From VRUE01 sp035693025 (lineage in GTDB: Bacteria > Actinomycetota > Thermoleophilia > Solirubrobacterales > 70-9), in contig DASSHI010000040.1 in the NCBI GenBank assembly GCA_035693025.1, forward strand, positions 16,219 to 80,218: DNA of 64,000 nt. The letters run 5' to 3'. The position numbers were made by a program, and so were the translations under genes. Position 1 is the stretch's first letter. Every line of letters begins with the position of its first letter. This document shows positions 39,694-47,454 of this stretch, in pieces. The notes below the pieces were generated by a model. It was not told the DNA's origin, did no database searches, and saw only the letters and a program-made list of their open reading frames with translations.

Positions 39694-40371
39694 CTAGATC
39701 GACTCGTCCGCTTCCAGCTTCAGCGTCGCCAGCAGCCGGCGCAGCTGATCTGCGACGGCGTCCGGGGTCGCGCCGCCGTCGATCCTCCGCAGGACGCTCT
39801 GATCGTCGTAGAACTCGATCAGCGGCTCCGTCTTCTCGTGGTAGGTCTCGAGCCGGTGGCGGATCACCTCGGGCTTGTCGTCCTCGCGGACGGTCAGCTC
39901 GCTGCCGTCGACGTCGCAGACGCCCTCCTTCTCGGGCGGGTTGAAATCGACGTGGAAGACGTGGCCGTTCGCGGCGCAGGTGCGACGGCCGCCAAGGCGA
40001 CGCATCACCTCCTCGTCGCCGGCATCGATCAAGAGCGCGGCTGTCAGGTTGCGGCCCAGCTCGTCGAGCTTCGCCGACAACGCCTCGGCCTGCGGGACGG
40101 TGCGGGGGAAGCCGTCGAGGATGAAGCCGTCGGCCGCCTCCTCGGAATCGATCCGCTCGGCGATCGCGCCGACGATCACCTCGTCGGGCACGAGGTCGCC
40201 GCGGTCCATGTACTCCTTGGCCGCCCTGCCGAGCTCGGTGCCGTCGCGGACCGCGGCGCGCAGGATGTCACCGGTCGCCCAGTAGGGCAGCTGCAGGTCT
40301 TCCTGCAACCGCTCCCCCTGGGTGCCCTTGCCACTGCCCGGCGGGCCGAGAAGGACGAGGTTGAGTTCTAT
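39694..40371 (-). CDS. adk: adenylate kinase, apparent AUA start
   Basis: The conserved N-terminus LNLVLLGPPGSGKGTQ (P-loop) lies upstream of any ATG, GTG or TTG; an in-frame TAA blocks extension into secY. The only plausible initiator is ATA at 40371, which overlaps the secY stop (ATAG) and has GAGGGG eight bases upstream, giving 225 aa. Starting at TTG 40308 would delete the P-loop. The lid (RRTCAANGH ... GVCDVDGSEL) keeps only part of the Cys4-type zinc site. Interconverts ATP, AMP and ADP. Confidence 0.93.
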   Translation of the reverse strand: MELNLVLLGPPGSGKGTQGERLQEDLQLPYWATGDILRAAVRDGTELGRAAKEYMDRGDLVPDEVIVGAIAERIDSEEAADGFILDGFPRTVPQAEALSAKLDELGRNLTAALLIDAGDEEVMRRLGGRRTCAANGHVFHVDFNPPEKEGVCDVDGSELTVREDDKPEVIRHRLETYHEKTEPLIEFYDDQSVLRRIDGGATPDAVADQLRRLLATLKLEADESI

Positions 40372-41639
40372 TTGAGGAACCCCTCGTAATTACGCATCAT
40401 CAGCTGGGCCTCGAGCTGCTTGACGGTGTCGAGCGCGACGCCGATCACGATCAGGATCGAGGTGCCGCCGAAGAAGAAGTTGGCCGAGGTCTGGCTGATC
40501 AGGATCGTCGGCAACGCCGCTACCGCGCCCAGGTAGAGGGCGCCGGGGAAGGTCAGGCGCGAGAGGATCCGGTCGAGGTATTCCGCGGTCGGCCGCCCCG
40601 GACGAACCCCGGGTATGAAGCCGCCGTATTTCTTCAGGTTGTCCGCCTGGTCGACCGGGTTGAACGTGACCGCGGTGTAGAAGTAGGTGAAGATGACGAT
40701 GAAGAACACCTCGCCGACCACGTAAGCCCAGCCGTTGGGGCTGAAGAAGGCGGCAAAGTCGAGTGCGGCCGGGGTGTTCAGCAGCTGGCCGATCGTCGGC
40801 GGGAAGGCCATGATCGAAGCGGCGAAGATGACCGGGATCACGCCCGCCATGTTGACCCGCAGCGGCAGGTAGGTCGAGCCGCCGGAGGTCATTTTCCGAC
40901 CGACCATCCGTTTCGCGTACTGGACCGGGATGCGCCGCTGGCCCTCCTGGACGAAGACGATCGCGACGATCACCGCCAGCGCGATGAAGGGCATCATCAC
41001 GACGAAGACCTGGTCGGGGTTGGTCCACCAGGCGGTGATCCCGTTGGGGATCCGCGAGACGATCGAGGCGAAGATCATCAGCGAGATGCCGTTGCCGATG
41101 CCGCGCTGGGTGATCAGCTCGCCCAGCCACATCAGCAGCGTGCAGCCCGCAGTCAGGCAGATCACGATCAAGAGGATCTTGGGCCCGCTGAGCGTGCCGA
41201 GGAAGTTGTTGCCCGCTTCGCTGCCGAAGGAGCGAAAGAGGAAGACGTAGCCGAAGGACTGGGCGAAGGCGAGCCCGACGGTGAGGTAACGGGTGTACTG
41301 GGTGATCTTCTGCTGCCCGACCTCGCCCTCTTTCTGCAGTTTCTCCAGCGAGGGGACGACCACGGTGAGGAGCTGCAGGATGATCGAGGCGGTGATGTAG
41401 GGCATGATCCCCAGCGCGAACAGCGATAGGCGCGAGAGGCCGCCGCCGGAGAAGAGGTTGAGGAAGCCGAGGATGTTGCTGCCGGCGAAGTTTTCCGAGA
41501 GTTCCTTGACCGCGCTGGCGTCGACCCCCGGTGCCGGGATATAGGCGCCCAGCCGGTACAGCAGCAGCATCGCCGCGGTGAAGGCGAGTTTCTTGCGGAT
41601 GTCCGCGACGCTGAAAGCGTTCGCAATAGTCCTGAGCAT
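40368..41639 (-). CDS. secY: preprotein translocase subunit SecY
   Basis: 423 aa with ten membrane helices. The plug/N-terminal segment is YRLGAYIPAPGVD; QRGIGNGISLMIF and KKYGGFIPGVRPGRPTAEYLDRILSR are highly conserved. Forms the protein-conducting channel with SecE and SecG. One-base overlap with rplO (TAATG) and two-base overlap with the proposed adk start. Confidence 0.98.
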   Translation of the reverse strand: MLRTIANAFSVADIRKKLAFTAAMLLLYRLGAYIPAPGVDASAVKELSENFAGSNILGFLNLFSGGGLSRLSLFALGIMPYITASIILQLLTVVVPSLEKLQKEGEVGQQKITQYTRYLTVGLAFAQSFGYVFLFRSFGSEAGNNFLGTLSGPKILLIVICLTAGCTLLMWLGELITQRGIGNGISLMIFASIVSRIPNGITAWWTNPDQVFVVMMPFIALAVIVAIVFVQEGQRRIPVQYAKRMVGRKMTSGGSTYLPLRVNMAGVIPVIFAASIMAFPPTIGQLLNTPAALDFAAFFSPNGWAYVVGEVFFIVIFTYFYTAVTFNPVDQADNLKKYGGFIPGVRPGRPTAEYLDRILSRLTFPGALYLGAVAALPTILISQTSANFFFGGTSILIVIGVALDTVKQLEAQLMMRNYEGFLK

Positions 41640-42142
41640 TAGGGCTCCAGAGTGTGACAGGAACCGCCGGCTGCCTCGATCTTCTCCTTGGCAGCTGCGC
41701 TGAAGGCATGCGCATGCACGTCGAGCTTCTTCGAGATCTCCCCACGCGCGAGGACCTTGACCGGATCGGAGCGCTTGGCCAGGCCCTTCTCCTTCAACGT
41801 CTCGAGGTTGACCTCGGCGCCGGCGTCGAAGCGCTCCTCGAGGTCGGCGACGTTGACCGGCTGAGTCGAGGTGCGGAAGTTCTCGAACGGCATCGACTGC
41901 TTTTTGTGCGGACCGCGGAGCTTTCGCATCCGCATGTGGATCGGGTTCTGACCGCCCTCGCGGGCGGCATTCTTCTTCGATCCCGAGCGCGAGCCGTAGC
42001 CCTTCTGCCCACGACCGGAGGTCTTCCCCAGCCCGCTGCCCTCGCCGCGCCCAAGCCGCTTGCGCGGCCGTTTCGAGCCGGGCTTGGGCCGCAGATTGTG
42101 CAGCCCGATCTCCTCCGAGCGCGGCGTCTCCTTCTCAGCCAC
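41639..42142 (-). CDS. rplO: 50S ribosomal protein L15
   Basis: 167 aa, GTG start inside rpmD (8-base overlap). GLHNLRPKPGSKRPRKRLGRGEGSGLGKTSGRGQKG is the extended N-terminal tail that enters the 50S core. VNVADLEERFDAG and GEISKKLDVHAHAFS are the globular part. Confidence 0.97.
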   Translation of the reverse strand: MAEKETPRSEEIGLHNLRPKPGSKRPRKRLGRGEGSGLGKTSGRGQKGYGSRSGSKKNAAREGGQNPIHMRMRKLRGPHKKQSMPFENFRTSTQPVNVADLEERFDAGAEVNLETLKEKGLAKRSDPVKVLARGEISKKLDVHAHAFSAAAKEKIEAAGGSCHTLEP

Positions 42143-42314
42143 CGTCGACCTCCACCAAGTGCGAGACCACCTTCAGCTGCCCCTGCAGCTGCGGCGAGTC
42201 CTTCCGCTCCACAGCCCGGCCGATCTTCCCAAGCCCAAGCGCAGCCAACGTGGCTTTCTGACTCGGATTGGTCCCCGCAAGGGAACGAACCTGCTTGACC
42301 TTGACCGAGCTCAC
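42135..42314 (-). CDS. rpmD: 50S ribosomal protein L30
   Basis: 59 aa, GTG start overlapping the rpsE stop (GTGA). SVKVKQVRSLAGTNPSQKATLAALGLGKIGRAVERKDSP is the L30 signature; the C-terminal strand is QLKVVSHLVEV. Small enough to be missed by length filters, but coupling to rpsE and rplO and the sequence make it certain. Confidence 0.95.
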   Translation of the reverse strand: MSSVKVKQVRSLAGTNPSQKATLAALGLGKIGRAVERKDSPQLQGQLKVVSHLVEVDGG

Positions 42315-43087
42315 GAAGCACCCTCAGCTTTCGGCTCCTCAGCCGCCGGCGCGGTCGCCTCATCGGCCGGAGCCTCAGGCGAGTCAGCCTCAGACGTATC
42401 TCCGGCGGGTGGCGTCGTAGGGGGGACCGCCTCCGAGGACGCTTTAGCGACCGCAGGAGGCGGTGGGTCCCCTGCGGCGACAGGACCCGCCGGTTGAGAC
42501 GCCTCATCCTGAGCCGTGTCAGCCACAACGCTGCCGTTCGACGACTTCTGCACCCCAAGCACCTGCGCAACCGTCAGCCCCCGCAGCTCAGCAACCTCCT
42601 CAGGCCGCCGAAGCCGCACCAGCCCGTCCATCGTCGCCTTGACGAGGTTGATCGGATTCTGCGTCCCGATGCTCTTCGTAAGCACGTCGCGCACCCCTCC
42701 GAGCTCGAGCACTGCCCGCACGCCGCCGCCGGCGATCACGCCGGTACCGGGGCTGGCCGGGCGCAGGACGACGTGGCCGGCGCCGTAGCGGCCGATGATC
42801 TTGTGGGTCAGCGTCTGCCCGTATTTGGGCACGCGGATGAGGCTCTTGCGGGCGTTCTCGACCGCCTTCTGGATCGCCAGCGGAACCTCGCGGGCCTTGC
42901 CGTAGCCGATCCCGACCACGCCCTCTTCGTCGCCGACGGCGACCAGCGCGGTGAAGGAGAAGCGGCGGCCGCCCTTGACCACCTTGGCGACGCGGTTGAT
43001 CTCGATCACCCGCTCCTGGAGATCCAGTCCCCGAGGGGAGACGGTCTCGACGTTGGTCATGTCCATGCCCTTCATCGGACCGGACAC
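42311..43087 (-). CDS. rpsE: 30S ribosomal protein S5 with long low-complexity C-terminal tail
   Basis: 258 aa against ~165-200 usual. Core residues 15-175: VIEINRVAKVVKGGRRFSFTALVAVGD, the IGYGKAREVPLAI segment and PASPGTGVIAGGGVRAVLE. After LGVQKSSNG comes an ~80-residue tail of Pro, Ala, Glu and Asp, predicted unstructured. The tail DNA contains a hairpin (42422-42472). S5 maintains decoding accuracy and the mRNA entry helicase; the tail would project from the entry side. Confidence 0.96.
   Translation of the reverse strand: MSGPMKGMDMTNVETVSPRGLDLQERVIEINRVAKVVKGGRRFSFTALVAVGDEEGVVGIGYGKAREVPLAIQKAVENARKSLIRVPKYGQTLTHKIIGRYGAGHVVLRPASPGTGVIAGGGVRAVLELGGVRDVLTKSIGTQNPINLVKATMDGLVRLRRPEEVAELRGLTVAQVLGVQKSSNGSVVADTAQDEASQPAGPVAAGDPPPPAVAKASSEAVPPTTPPAGDTSEADSPEAPADEATAPAAEEPKAEGAS
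42422..42472. repeat. hairpin in the S5 tail coding region
   Basis: ACCGCCTCC (42426-42434) pairs with GGAGGCGGT (42456-42464); beyond a 4-base bulge, GGGG pairs with CCCC (42469-42472). A weaker relative of the other palindromes in this window, again inside a low-complexity coding segment. Confidence 0.55.
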
Positions 43088-43118
43088 CGTAGCTGACTGG
43101 ACGACGCGCGGCGCGCCA

Positions 43119-43472
43119 TCAGAACTTCAGCCCCTTCTCGCGGGCGCCTTCGGCGAGCGCCTTGACGCGACCGTGGAACTTGTAGCCGCCGCGGTCGAAG
43201 ACGCAGGTCTCGATTCCGGCCGACTTGGCTCGCTCGGCAAGCAGCTCGCCGGCCCGCTTCGCCTGCTCTGAGGCCGTCAGCTTGCGCAGCTCCGACTCGG
43301 TCCAGTTGACCGCGGCCAGGGTATGGCCGGAGGCGTCGTCGACCAGCTGGGCGAAGACGCCGCGGTTGGAGCGATAGACGGAGAGGCGCGGCCGCTCGGC
43401 GTTGCCGACGATGCGGGCGCGCACCCGGCGACGCCGGCGCAGACGCTGCTGGCGCTTGGTCATGACGGTCAT
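43119..43472 (-). CDS. rplR: 50S ribosomal protein L18
   Basis: 117 aa. RLRRRRRVRARIVGNAERPRLSVYRSNRGVFAQLVDD and VCVFDRGGYKFHGRVKALAEGAREKGLKF-type C-terminus. Binds 5S rRNA with L5. Its start overlaps the rplF stop (ATGA). Confidence 0.97.
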   Translation of the reverse strand: MTVMTKRQQRLRRRRRVRARIVGNAERPRLSVYRSNRGVFAQLVDDASGHTLAAVNWTESELRKLTASEQAKRAGELLAERAKSAGIETCVFDRGGYKFHGRVKALAEGAREKGLKF

Positions 43473-44002
43473 GCGCGCTTACCGACCTTCCTCGCGACGT
43501 GCTCGTCGCGGTAGCGAATCCCCTTGCCCTTGTAGGGCTCCGGCGGGCGGCGCTTGCGGATGTCCGCCGCGACCTGACCGACGAGCTGCTTGTCGATCCC
43601 GCGCACGATCACCTCGGTGGGCTGGGGCACCTCGAACTCGATCCCCTCCGGCGCCTCGATCGAGACGGGGTGCGAGTAGCCGAGCGCCAGCTCCAGGCCC
43701 TTGCCTTTGAGCTGGGCGCGATAGCCGACGCCCTGGATCTCCAGCCGCTTCTCGAAGCCGTCGACGACGCCCTCGACCATGTTGGCGATCAGACTGCGGG
43801 TGAGGCCGTGCAGGGCGCGATGCTCGCCGCGGTCGGTCGGTCGGCTGACCGTCACGGTGCCGTCCTCCTGCTCGACTTTCATGTCGATCGCAAGCGCCTG
43901 CGCCAGCTCCCCCTTCGGCCCCTTGACGGCGACCCGCCCAGGGGCGAGCTCGACCGTGACGGACTCGGGGATGGAGATGGGCTTTCTTCCGATTCTGCTC
44001 AT
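43469..44002 (-). CDS. rplF: 50S ribosomal protein L6
   Basis: 177 aa. MSRIGRKPISIPESVTVEL and the C-terminal QVAADIRKRRPPEPYKGKGIRY are diagnostic; two similar alpha/beta domains. Lies near the sarcin-ricin loop. Ten bases after rpsH. Confidence 0.98.
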   Translation of the reverse strand: MSRIGRKPISIPESVTVELAPGRVAVKGPKGELAQALAIDMKVEQEDGTVTVSRPTDRGEHRALHGLTRSLIANMVEGVVDGFEKRLEIQGVGYRAQLKGKGLELALGYSHPVSIEAPEGIEFEVPQPTEVIVRGIDKQLVGQVAADIRKRRPPEPYKGKGIRYRDEHVARKVGKRA

Positions 44003-44012
44003 CGAAGCTCTC

Positions 44013-44408
44013 TCACCAGACGTAGGCGACGACCTCGCCGCCGATGCCCCTCTGCTTGGCCTCGTGGCCGGTCATCACCCCGGTCGACGTGCTGATGATC
44101 GCCGTGCCGGTGCCGCCGTCGACGCGCGGCACTTCGGTGTGGTCGACGTAGCGCCGCCGCCCGGGCCGGGAGATCCGCTCCAGCCCGGCGATCACCGGGC
44201 GGCGGTCCTCCGTGTACTTGAGTCGGATCTCGATCGCCTCGCCGACCTCGGCGGGCTTACGGACGAAGTCGACGATGTAGCCCTGCTCCTTGAGGATGCG
44301 GCTCATCTCCTCCTTCAGGCGAGAGGCGGGGATCTGCACGTCGTCGTGGCCGGAGCCGAGCGCGTTGCGGATCCGGGTCAGGTAATCGGCTATCGGGTCG
44401 TTCAGCAT
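44013..44408 (-). CDS. rpsH: 30S ribosomal protein S8
   Basis: 131 aa. DPIADYLTRIRNALGSGHDDVQIPASRLK and the C-terminal GTAIISTSTGVMTGHEAKQRGIGGEVVAYVW are standard. Binds helix 21 of 16S rRNA and in Escherichia coli represses the spc operon. Confidence 0.98.
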   Translation of the reverse strand: MLNDPIADYLTRIRNALGSGHDDVQIPASRLKEEMSRILKEQGYIVDFVRKPAEVGEAIEIRLKYTEDRRPVIAGLERISRPGRRRYVDHTEVPRVDGGTGTAIISTSTGVMTGHEAKQRGIGGEVVAYVW

Positions 44409-44430
44409 CGTTCAGTCGTCCTGTCTCGCT

Positions 44431-44616
44431 CTACCAGCTCGACTTGGTCATTCCGGGCACGTAGCCCTCGTGCGCAGCCTCGCGCAGGCAGATCCTGCAG
44501 AGGCCGAACTTACGGTAGTAGCCGCGCGGCCGCCCACAGCGCCGGCAACGGTTGTACTCGCGCGACTTGAACTTGGCCTTGCGGCCCTGCTTCACCTTCA
44601 TCGAAGTCTTAGCCAT
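44431..44616 (-). CDS. rpsN: 30S ribosomal protein S14, short zinc-binding type (S14Z)
   Basis: 61 aa. CRRCGRPRGYYRKFGLCRIC holds two CxxC pairs binding zinc; the short type is usual for the spc operon of Gram-positives. Eight-base overlap with rplE. Confidence 0.97.
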   Translation of the reverse strand: MAKTSMKVKQGRKAKFKSREYNRCRRCGRPRGYYRKFGLCRICLREAAHEGYVPGMTKSSW

Positions 44617-45421
44617 TCTCAGAATCCTCCTCGCCGGCAGAGCCGTCGGCTTCCTCGCTCTCGCCCTCCGCGGCGCCCTCGCCCTCCTCGGCTGCGGGCT
44701 CCGGCGTCGCGTAGGCGTCGGGGTTCTCCTCTTTCAACTGTTCCAGCGCCGCCTGCTCGGCCTCGGCCCGCTGGCGGGCCTCCTCCTTGCGCTGCTCCTC
44801 TGCGGCCTCGGCTTCCGCCTCGCCGGCGGCGCCCGGGCGGCCCTCTTTGGCAAAGGGCATGCCCAACCCGAGCAGCAGCTCGAAGGCTTCCTCGTCGGAC
44901 GGCGCGGAGGTGGCGATCGTGACGTCGAGGCCGCGCACCTCGTCGATCGAGTCGTAGTCGATTTCCGGGAAGATCAGCTGCTCCTTGACGCCCATCGAGT
45001 AATTGCCGCGGCCGTCGAAGGAGCGCGGGTTGAGGCCGCGGAAGTCGCGGATGCGCGGCACGGCGATCGAGGTCAGGCGGTCGAGGAACTCCCACATCCG
45101 CGCCCGGCGCAGGGTCACCGAGAGGCCGACGGGCATCCCCTCGCGCACCTTGAAGGAAGCGATCGACTTGCGCGCGCGGCGGACGTTCGGATGCTGGCCG
45201 GCGATCGTCGCCAGCTGCTCCTGCGCCGCCTCGAGCATTTTCGCGTTCTGCCTGGCCTCGCCGACGCCCATGTTGAGGACGATCTTCTGCAGGCGCGGCA
45301 CCTGCATCGCCGAGGAGTAGCCGAATTTCTGCGTCAGCGCCGGCACGACCTCCTGCTCGTAGCGCTCGCGCAGGCGCGGCGGGGGTGCGGCCTGGGACTG
45401 CGGCGTCGTCGCGGCCTCCAT
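44609..45421 (-). CDS. rplE: 50S ribosomal protein L5 with acidic C-terminal extension
   Basis: 270 aa against ~180-190 usual. The core ends near LLLGLGMPFAKEG; before it come VPRLQKIVLNMGVGEARQN, FKVREGMPVGLSVTLRR and FRGLNPRSFDGRGNYSMGVKEQLIFPEI. About 80 further residues follow, first helical and charged (AEAAEEQRKEEARQRAEAEQ), then strongly acidic. L5 contacts 5S rRNA and the P-site tRNA; the tail would reach into solvent near the central protuberance. Confidence 0.97.
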   Translation of the reverse strand: MEAATTPQSQAAPPPRLRERYEQEVVPALTQKFGYSSAMQVPRLQKIVLNMGVGEARQNAKMLEAAQEQLATIAGQHPNVRRARKSIASFKVREGMPVGLSVTLRRARMWEFLDRLTSIAVPRIRDFRGLNPRSFDGRGNYSMGVKEQLIFPEIDYDSIDEVRGLDVTIATSAPSDEEAFELLLGLGMPFAKEGRPGAAGEAEAEAAEEQRKEEARQRAEAEQAALEQLKEENPDAYATPEPAAEEGEGAAEGESEEADGSAGEEDSENG

Positions 45422-45762
45422 CAGATGCTCACCCCGCTCCGCTTGGCGTAGCGCTCGCGCTTGCCGCCTTTGTCGCGGCGCACGCCGATCCGGGTCCGCT
45501 TGTTGTCTTTGGGGTCGAGCAGCATCACGTTGGAGACGTGAATCGGCCCCTCCTTGTCGACGATCCCGCCCATCTGCTGGCTGGCTTTCTGCACGTCCTG
45601 GACCGGCCGGGCTTTTTCATGGCGTTTGACCATGTTGAGGCCCTCGACGTAGACGAAGCTGCGCTTCGGGTCGGTGCGCAGGACGCGGCCGGTCTTGCCC
45701 GAGTCCTTGCCGCCGATCACCTCGACCATGTCGTCGGTGCGGATCTTCATCGAACCGCCCAT
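45421..45762 (-). CDS. rplX: 50S ribosomal protein L24
   Basis: 113 aa. KIRTDDMVEVIGGKDSGKTGRVLR is the KOW motif; VEGLNMVKRHEKARP follows. Early 50S assembly protein at the tunnel exit. Start ATG at 45762 or the second Met (MKIRTDD) four codons later. Confidence 0.97.
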   Translation of the reverse strand: MGGSMKIRTDDMVEVIGGKDSGKTGRVLRTDPKRSFVYVEGLNMVKRHEKARPVQDVQKASQQMGGIVDKEGPIHVSNVMLLDPKDNKRTRIGVRRDKGGKRERYAKRSGVSI

Positions 45763-45764
45763 CG

Positions 45765-46136
45765 CTACAGCACCTCCGGCGCCAGCGAGACGATTTTCAT
45801 GAAGTTGCGCTCACGCAGCTCGCGGGCCACCGGCCCGAAGATGCGGGTGCCGCGCGGGTTGTTGCTGGCCGGGTCGATCAGCACGGCGGCGTTTTCGTCG
45901 AAGGAGATGTAGGTGCCGTCGGAGCGGCCGAGCTGCTTCTTCGTTCGCACGACCACGGCCTGCACGACCTCGCCCTTGCGCACGCCGCCCTGCGGGCTGG
46001 CCTGTTTGACCGTCGCCGTGATCACGTCGCCGACCCCGGCGTAGCGCCGGTGCGAGCCGCCTTTGACCCGGATGCAGAGGATCTCCCGCGCGCCGGAGTT
46101 ATCGGCGACTTTGAGTCTTGACTCCTGCTGGATCAT
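45765..46136 (-). CDS. rplN: 50S ribosomal protein L14
   Basis: 123 aa. MIQQESRLKVADNSGAREILCIRV and ARELRERNFMKIVSLAPEVL are diagnostic. Forms bridge B8 with 16S rRNA. Three bases after the rpsQ stop. Confidence 0.98.
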   Translation of the reverse strand: MIQQESRLKVADNSGAREILCIRVKGGSHRRYAGVGDVITATVKQASPQGGVRKGEVVQAVVVRTKKQLGRSDGTYISFDENAAVLIDPASNNPRGTRIFGPVARELRERNFMKIVSLAPEVL

Positions 46137-46139
46137 CTT

Positions 46140-46826
46140 CTACTTCGCCTTCTCCAGGATCTCGACCAGGCGCCAGCGCTTGGTCTTGGACATCGGCCGG
46201 GTCTCGATCACGCGGACCGTGTCGCCCTCACCTGCCTCGTTGCGCTCGTCGTGGGCGTGCAGCGTGCGCGAGCGGCGGATCACCTTCTCGTAAGTCGGGT
46301 GGCGACGGACGATGTCGACCCGCACCGTGATCGATTTCTGCCCCTTGTCGGAGACGACGATCCCCTGCCGCACCTTGGCGGCGTTGGAGTCCTTCTCGGC
46401 CGGCGGCGTCCCGGTCCCAGCAGTCTTCTTGGCTTTGAGCGCGGCCCGTTCCTTGCGCCGTGCCGCCCCCCGCTTCTTGCGCTCCGCAACCCGCTCCGCC
46501 TTGCGCTCCTCGGGACTCTGCTGCGGCTTGGCCTTGTGCGCCTGGCGAGATTTCGCCAGCCTGCGCCGCTCCTTCCAAGGAAGCTCATCTTCCGGATTCG
46601 GCTCGGCCTCGGCAGACTCCTCTGACGCGGGTGGCGCGGAGGAGGCATCCGGCGAGGCAGCGGCGTCCGTTCCTCGCCCCTCAGACTCCTCAGCCCCAGC
46701 CGCAGACTCCTCAGGCGAGGAACCCAGCTCCTCGCCGGATGCCTCCTCCGCGACAGGACCCGCGTCCTGAGTGGCCTCGTCCTGCTCAGTCGTCTCGTCT
46801 TTTTTCGTCTCGTCCTCAGCCATCAT
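46140..46826 (-). CDS. rpsQ: 30S ribosomal protein S17 with ~150-residue N-terminal extension
   Basis: 228 aa against ~85 usual. The S17 core is the last ~77 residues: RQGIVVSDKGQKSITVRVDI, RSRTLHAHDERNEAGEGDTVRVIETRPMSKTKRW. Residues 1-85 are acidic (Glu, Asp, Ala, Ser); ~85-145 are basic and helical (PWKERRRLAKSRQAHKAKPQ, ERKAERVAERKKRG). Residues ~26-64 are encoded by a palindromic DNA element. ATG 46826 or 46823; overlap with rpmC fixes the start region. A later start would be needed for a normal-sized S17, and no strong candidate is seen. Confidence 0.94.
   Translation of the reverse strand: MMAEDETKKDETTEQDEATQDAGPVAEEASGEELGSSPEESAAGAEESEGRGTDAAASPDASSAPPASEESAEAEPNPEDELPWKERRRLAKSRQAHKAKPQQSPEERKAERVAERKKRGAARRKERAALKAKKTAGTGTPPAEKDSNAAKVRQGIVVSDKGQKSITVRVDIVRRHPTYEKVIRRSRTLHAHDERNEAGEGDTVRVIETRPMSKTKRWRLVEILEKAK
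46635..46752. repeat. 118-base palindromic element (family A, copy 2) inside rpsQ
   Basis: Outer arms 46635-46657 and 46730-46752 are perfect 23-base inverted repeats; inner arms GTTCCTCGCC (46669-46678) and GGCGAGGAAC (46714-46723) are perfect. The segments 46657-46680 (GCAGCGGCGTCCGTT..TCGCCCC) and 46707-46728 (CTCCTCAGGCGA..AACCCAGC) recur in the element at 34791-34916, with CC/GG in the inner stem where that copy has TT/AA. Confidence 0.88.
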
Positions 46827-47035
46827 TTCCTCAGCTCTCGATCGACGTCGATCCCGCGCTCCTTGGCCACCGTCAGCAGGCGCGCGATGTCCCGCTTGGC
46901 CTGCCCCAGCCGGGCCGTGTTCTCGAGCTCGCCGGTGGCGTGGCGGAAGCGCAGGTTGAACGACTCCTGCTTGGCGTCGATCAATTTTGCCACCAGCTCG
47001 TCGTCTTTCAGGTTGTGGGCCTCGGCCGCCTTCAT
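46823..47035 (-). CDS. rpmC: 50S ribosomal protein L29
   Basis: 70 aa. DDELVAKLIDAKQESFNLRFRHATGELENTARL is the L29 helical hairpin. Overlaps the rpsQ start (ATGATG region) and the rplP stop. Tunnel-exit docking site for trigger factor and SRP together with L23. Confidence 0.97.
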   Translation of the reverse strand: MKAAEAHNLKDDELVAKLIDAKQESFNLRFRHATGELENTARLGQAKRDIARLLTVAKERGIDVDRELRK

Positions 47036-47454
47036 CAGGACTCGGCCCCCTCGCGCATGACGAATTTGGTCTTGATCGGAAGCTTGTGCCCGGCCAGCCG
47101 CAGCGCCTCGCGCGCCAGGTCCTCGGGAACGCCGGCCAGCTCGAACATGACTTTGCCCGGCTTGACCACCGCGACCCAGCCCTCCGGATTGCCCTTGCCC
47201 GAGCCCATCCGCGTCTCCGCGGGCTTCTTGGTGTACGGCTTGTCGGGGAAGACGTTGATCCAGACCTTGCCGCCGCGTTTGATCTTGCGGGTCATTGCCA
47301 CGCGGGCGGCCTCGATCTGGCGGTTGGTGATCCAGCCGCGGTCGAGCGCCTTGAGCCCGTACTCGCCGAAAGCGACATGGCTGCCGCCCTTGGTGTAGCC
47401 GCGCATCCGGCCGCGCATCTGTTTGCGGTGCTTGACCCTTTTCGGCATCAACAT
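47035..47454 (-). CDS. rplP: 50S ribosomal protein L16
   Basis: 139 aa from ATG 47454, which overlaps the rpsC stop (TGATG) and gives the family start MLMPKRVKHRKQMRGRMRG. RGWITNRQIEAARVAMTR and KPAETRMGSGKGNPEGWVAVVKPG are conserved. Contacts tRNA elbow in the A site. GGGGG nine bases upstream is the Shine-Dalgarno. Confidence 0.97.
   Translation of the reverse strand: MLMPKRVKHRKQMRGRMRGYTKGGSHVAFGEYGLKALDRGWITNRQIEAARVAMTRKIKRGGKVWINVFPDKPYTKKPAETRMGSGKGNPEGWVAVVKPGKVMFELAGVPEDLAREALRLAGHKLPIKTKFVMREGAES

Noticed and set aside
44431..44616. Possible second S14 or truncated S14.
   Set aside because: The 61-aa zinc form is complete and normal for Gram-positive spc operons.
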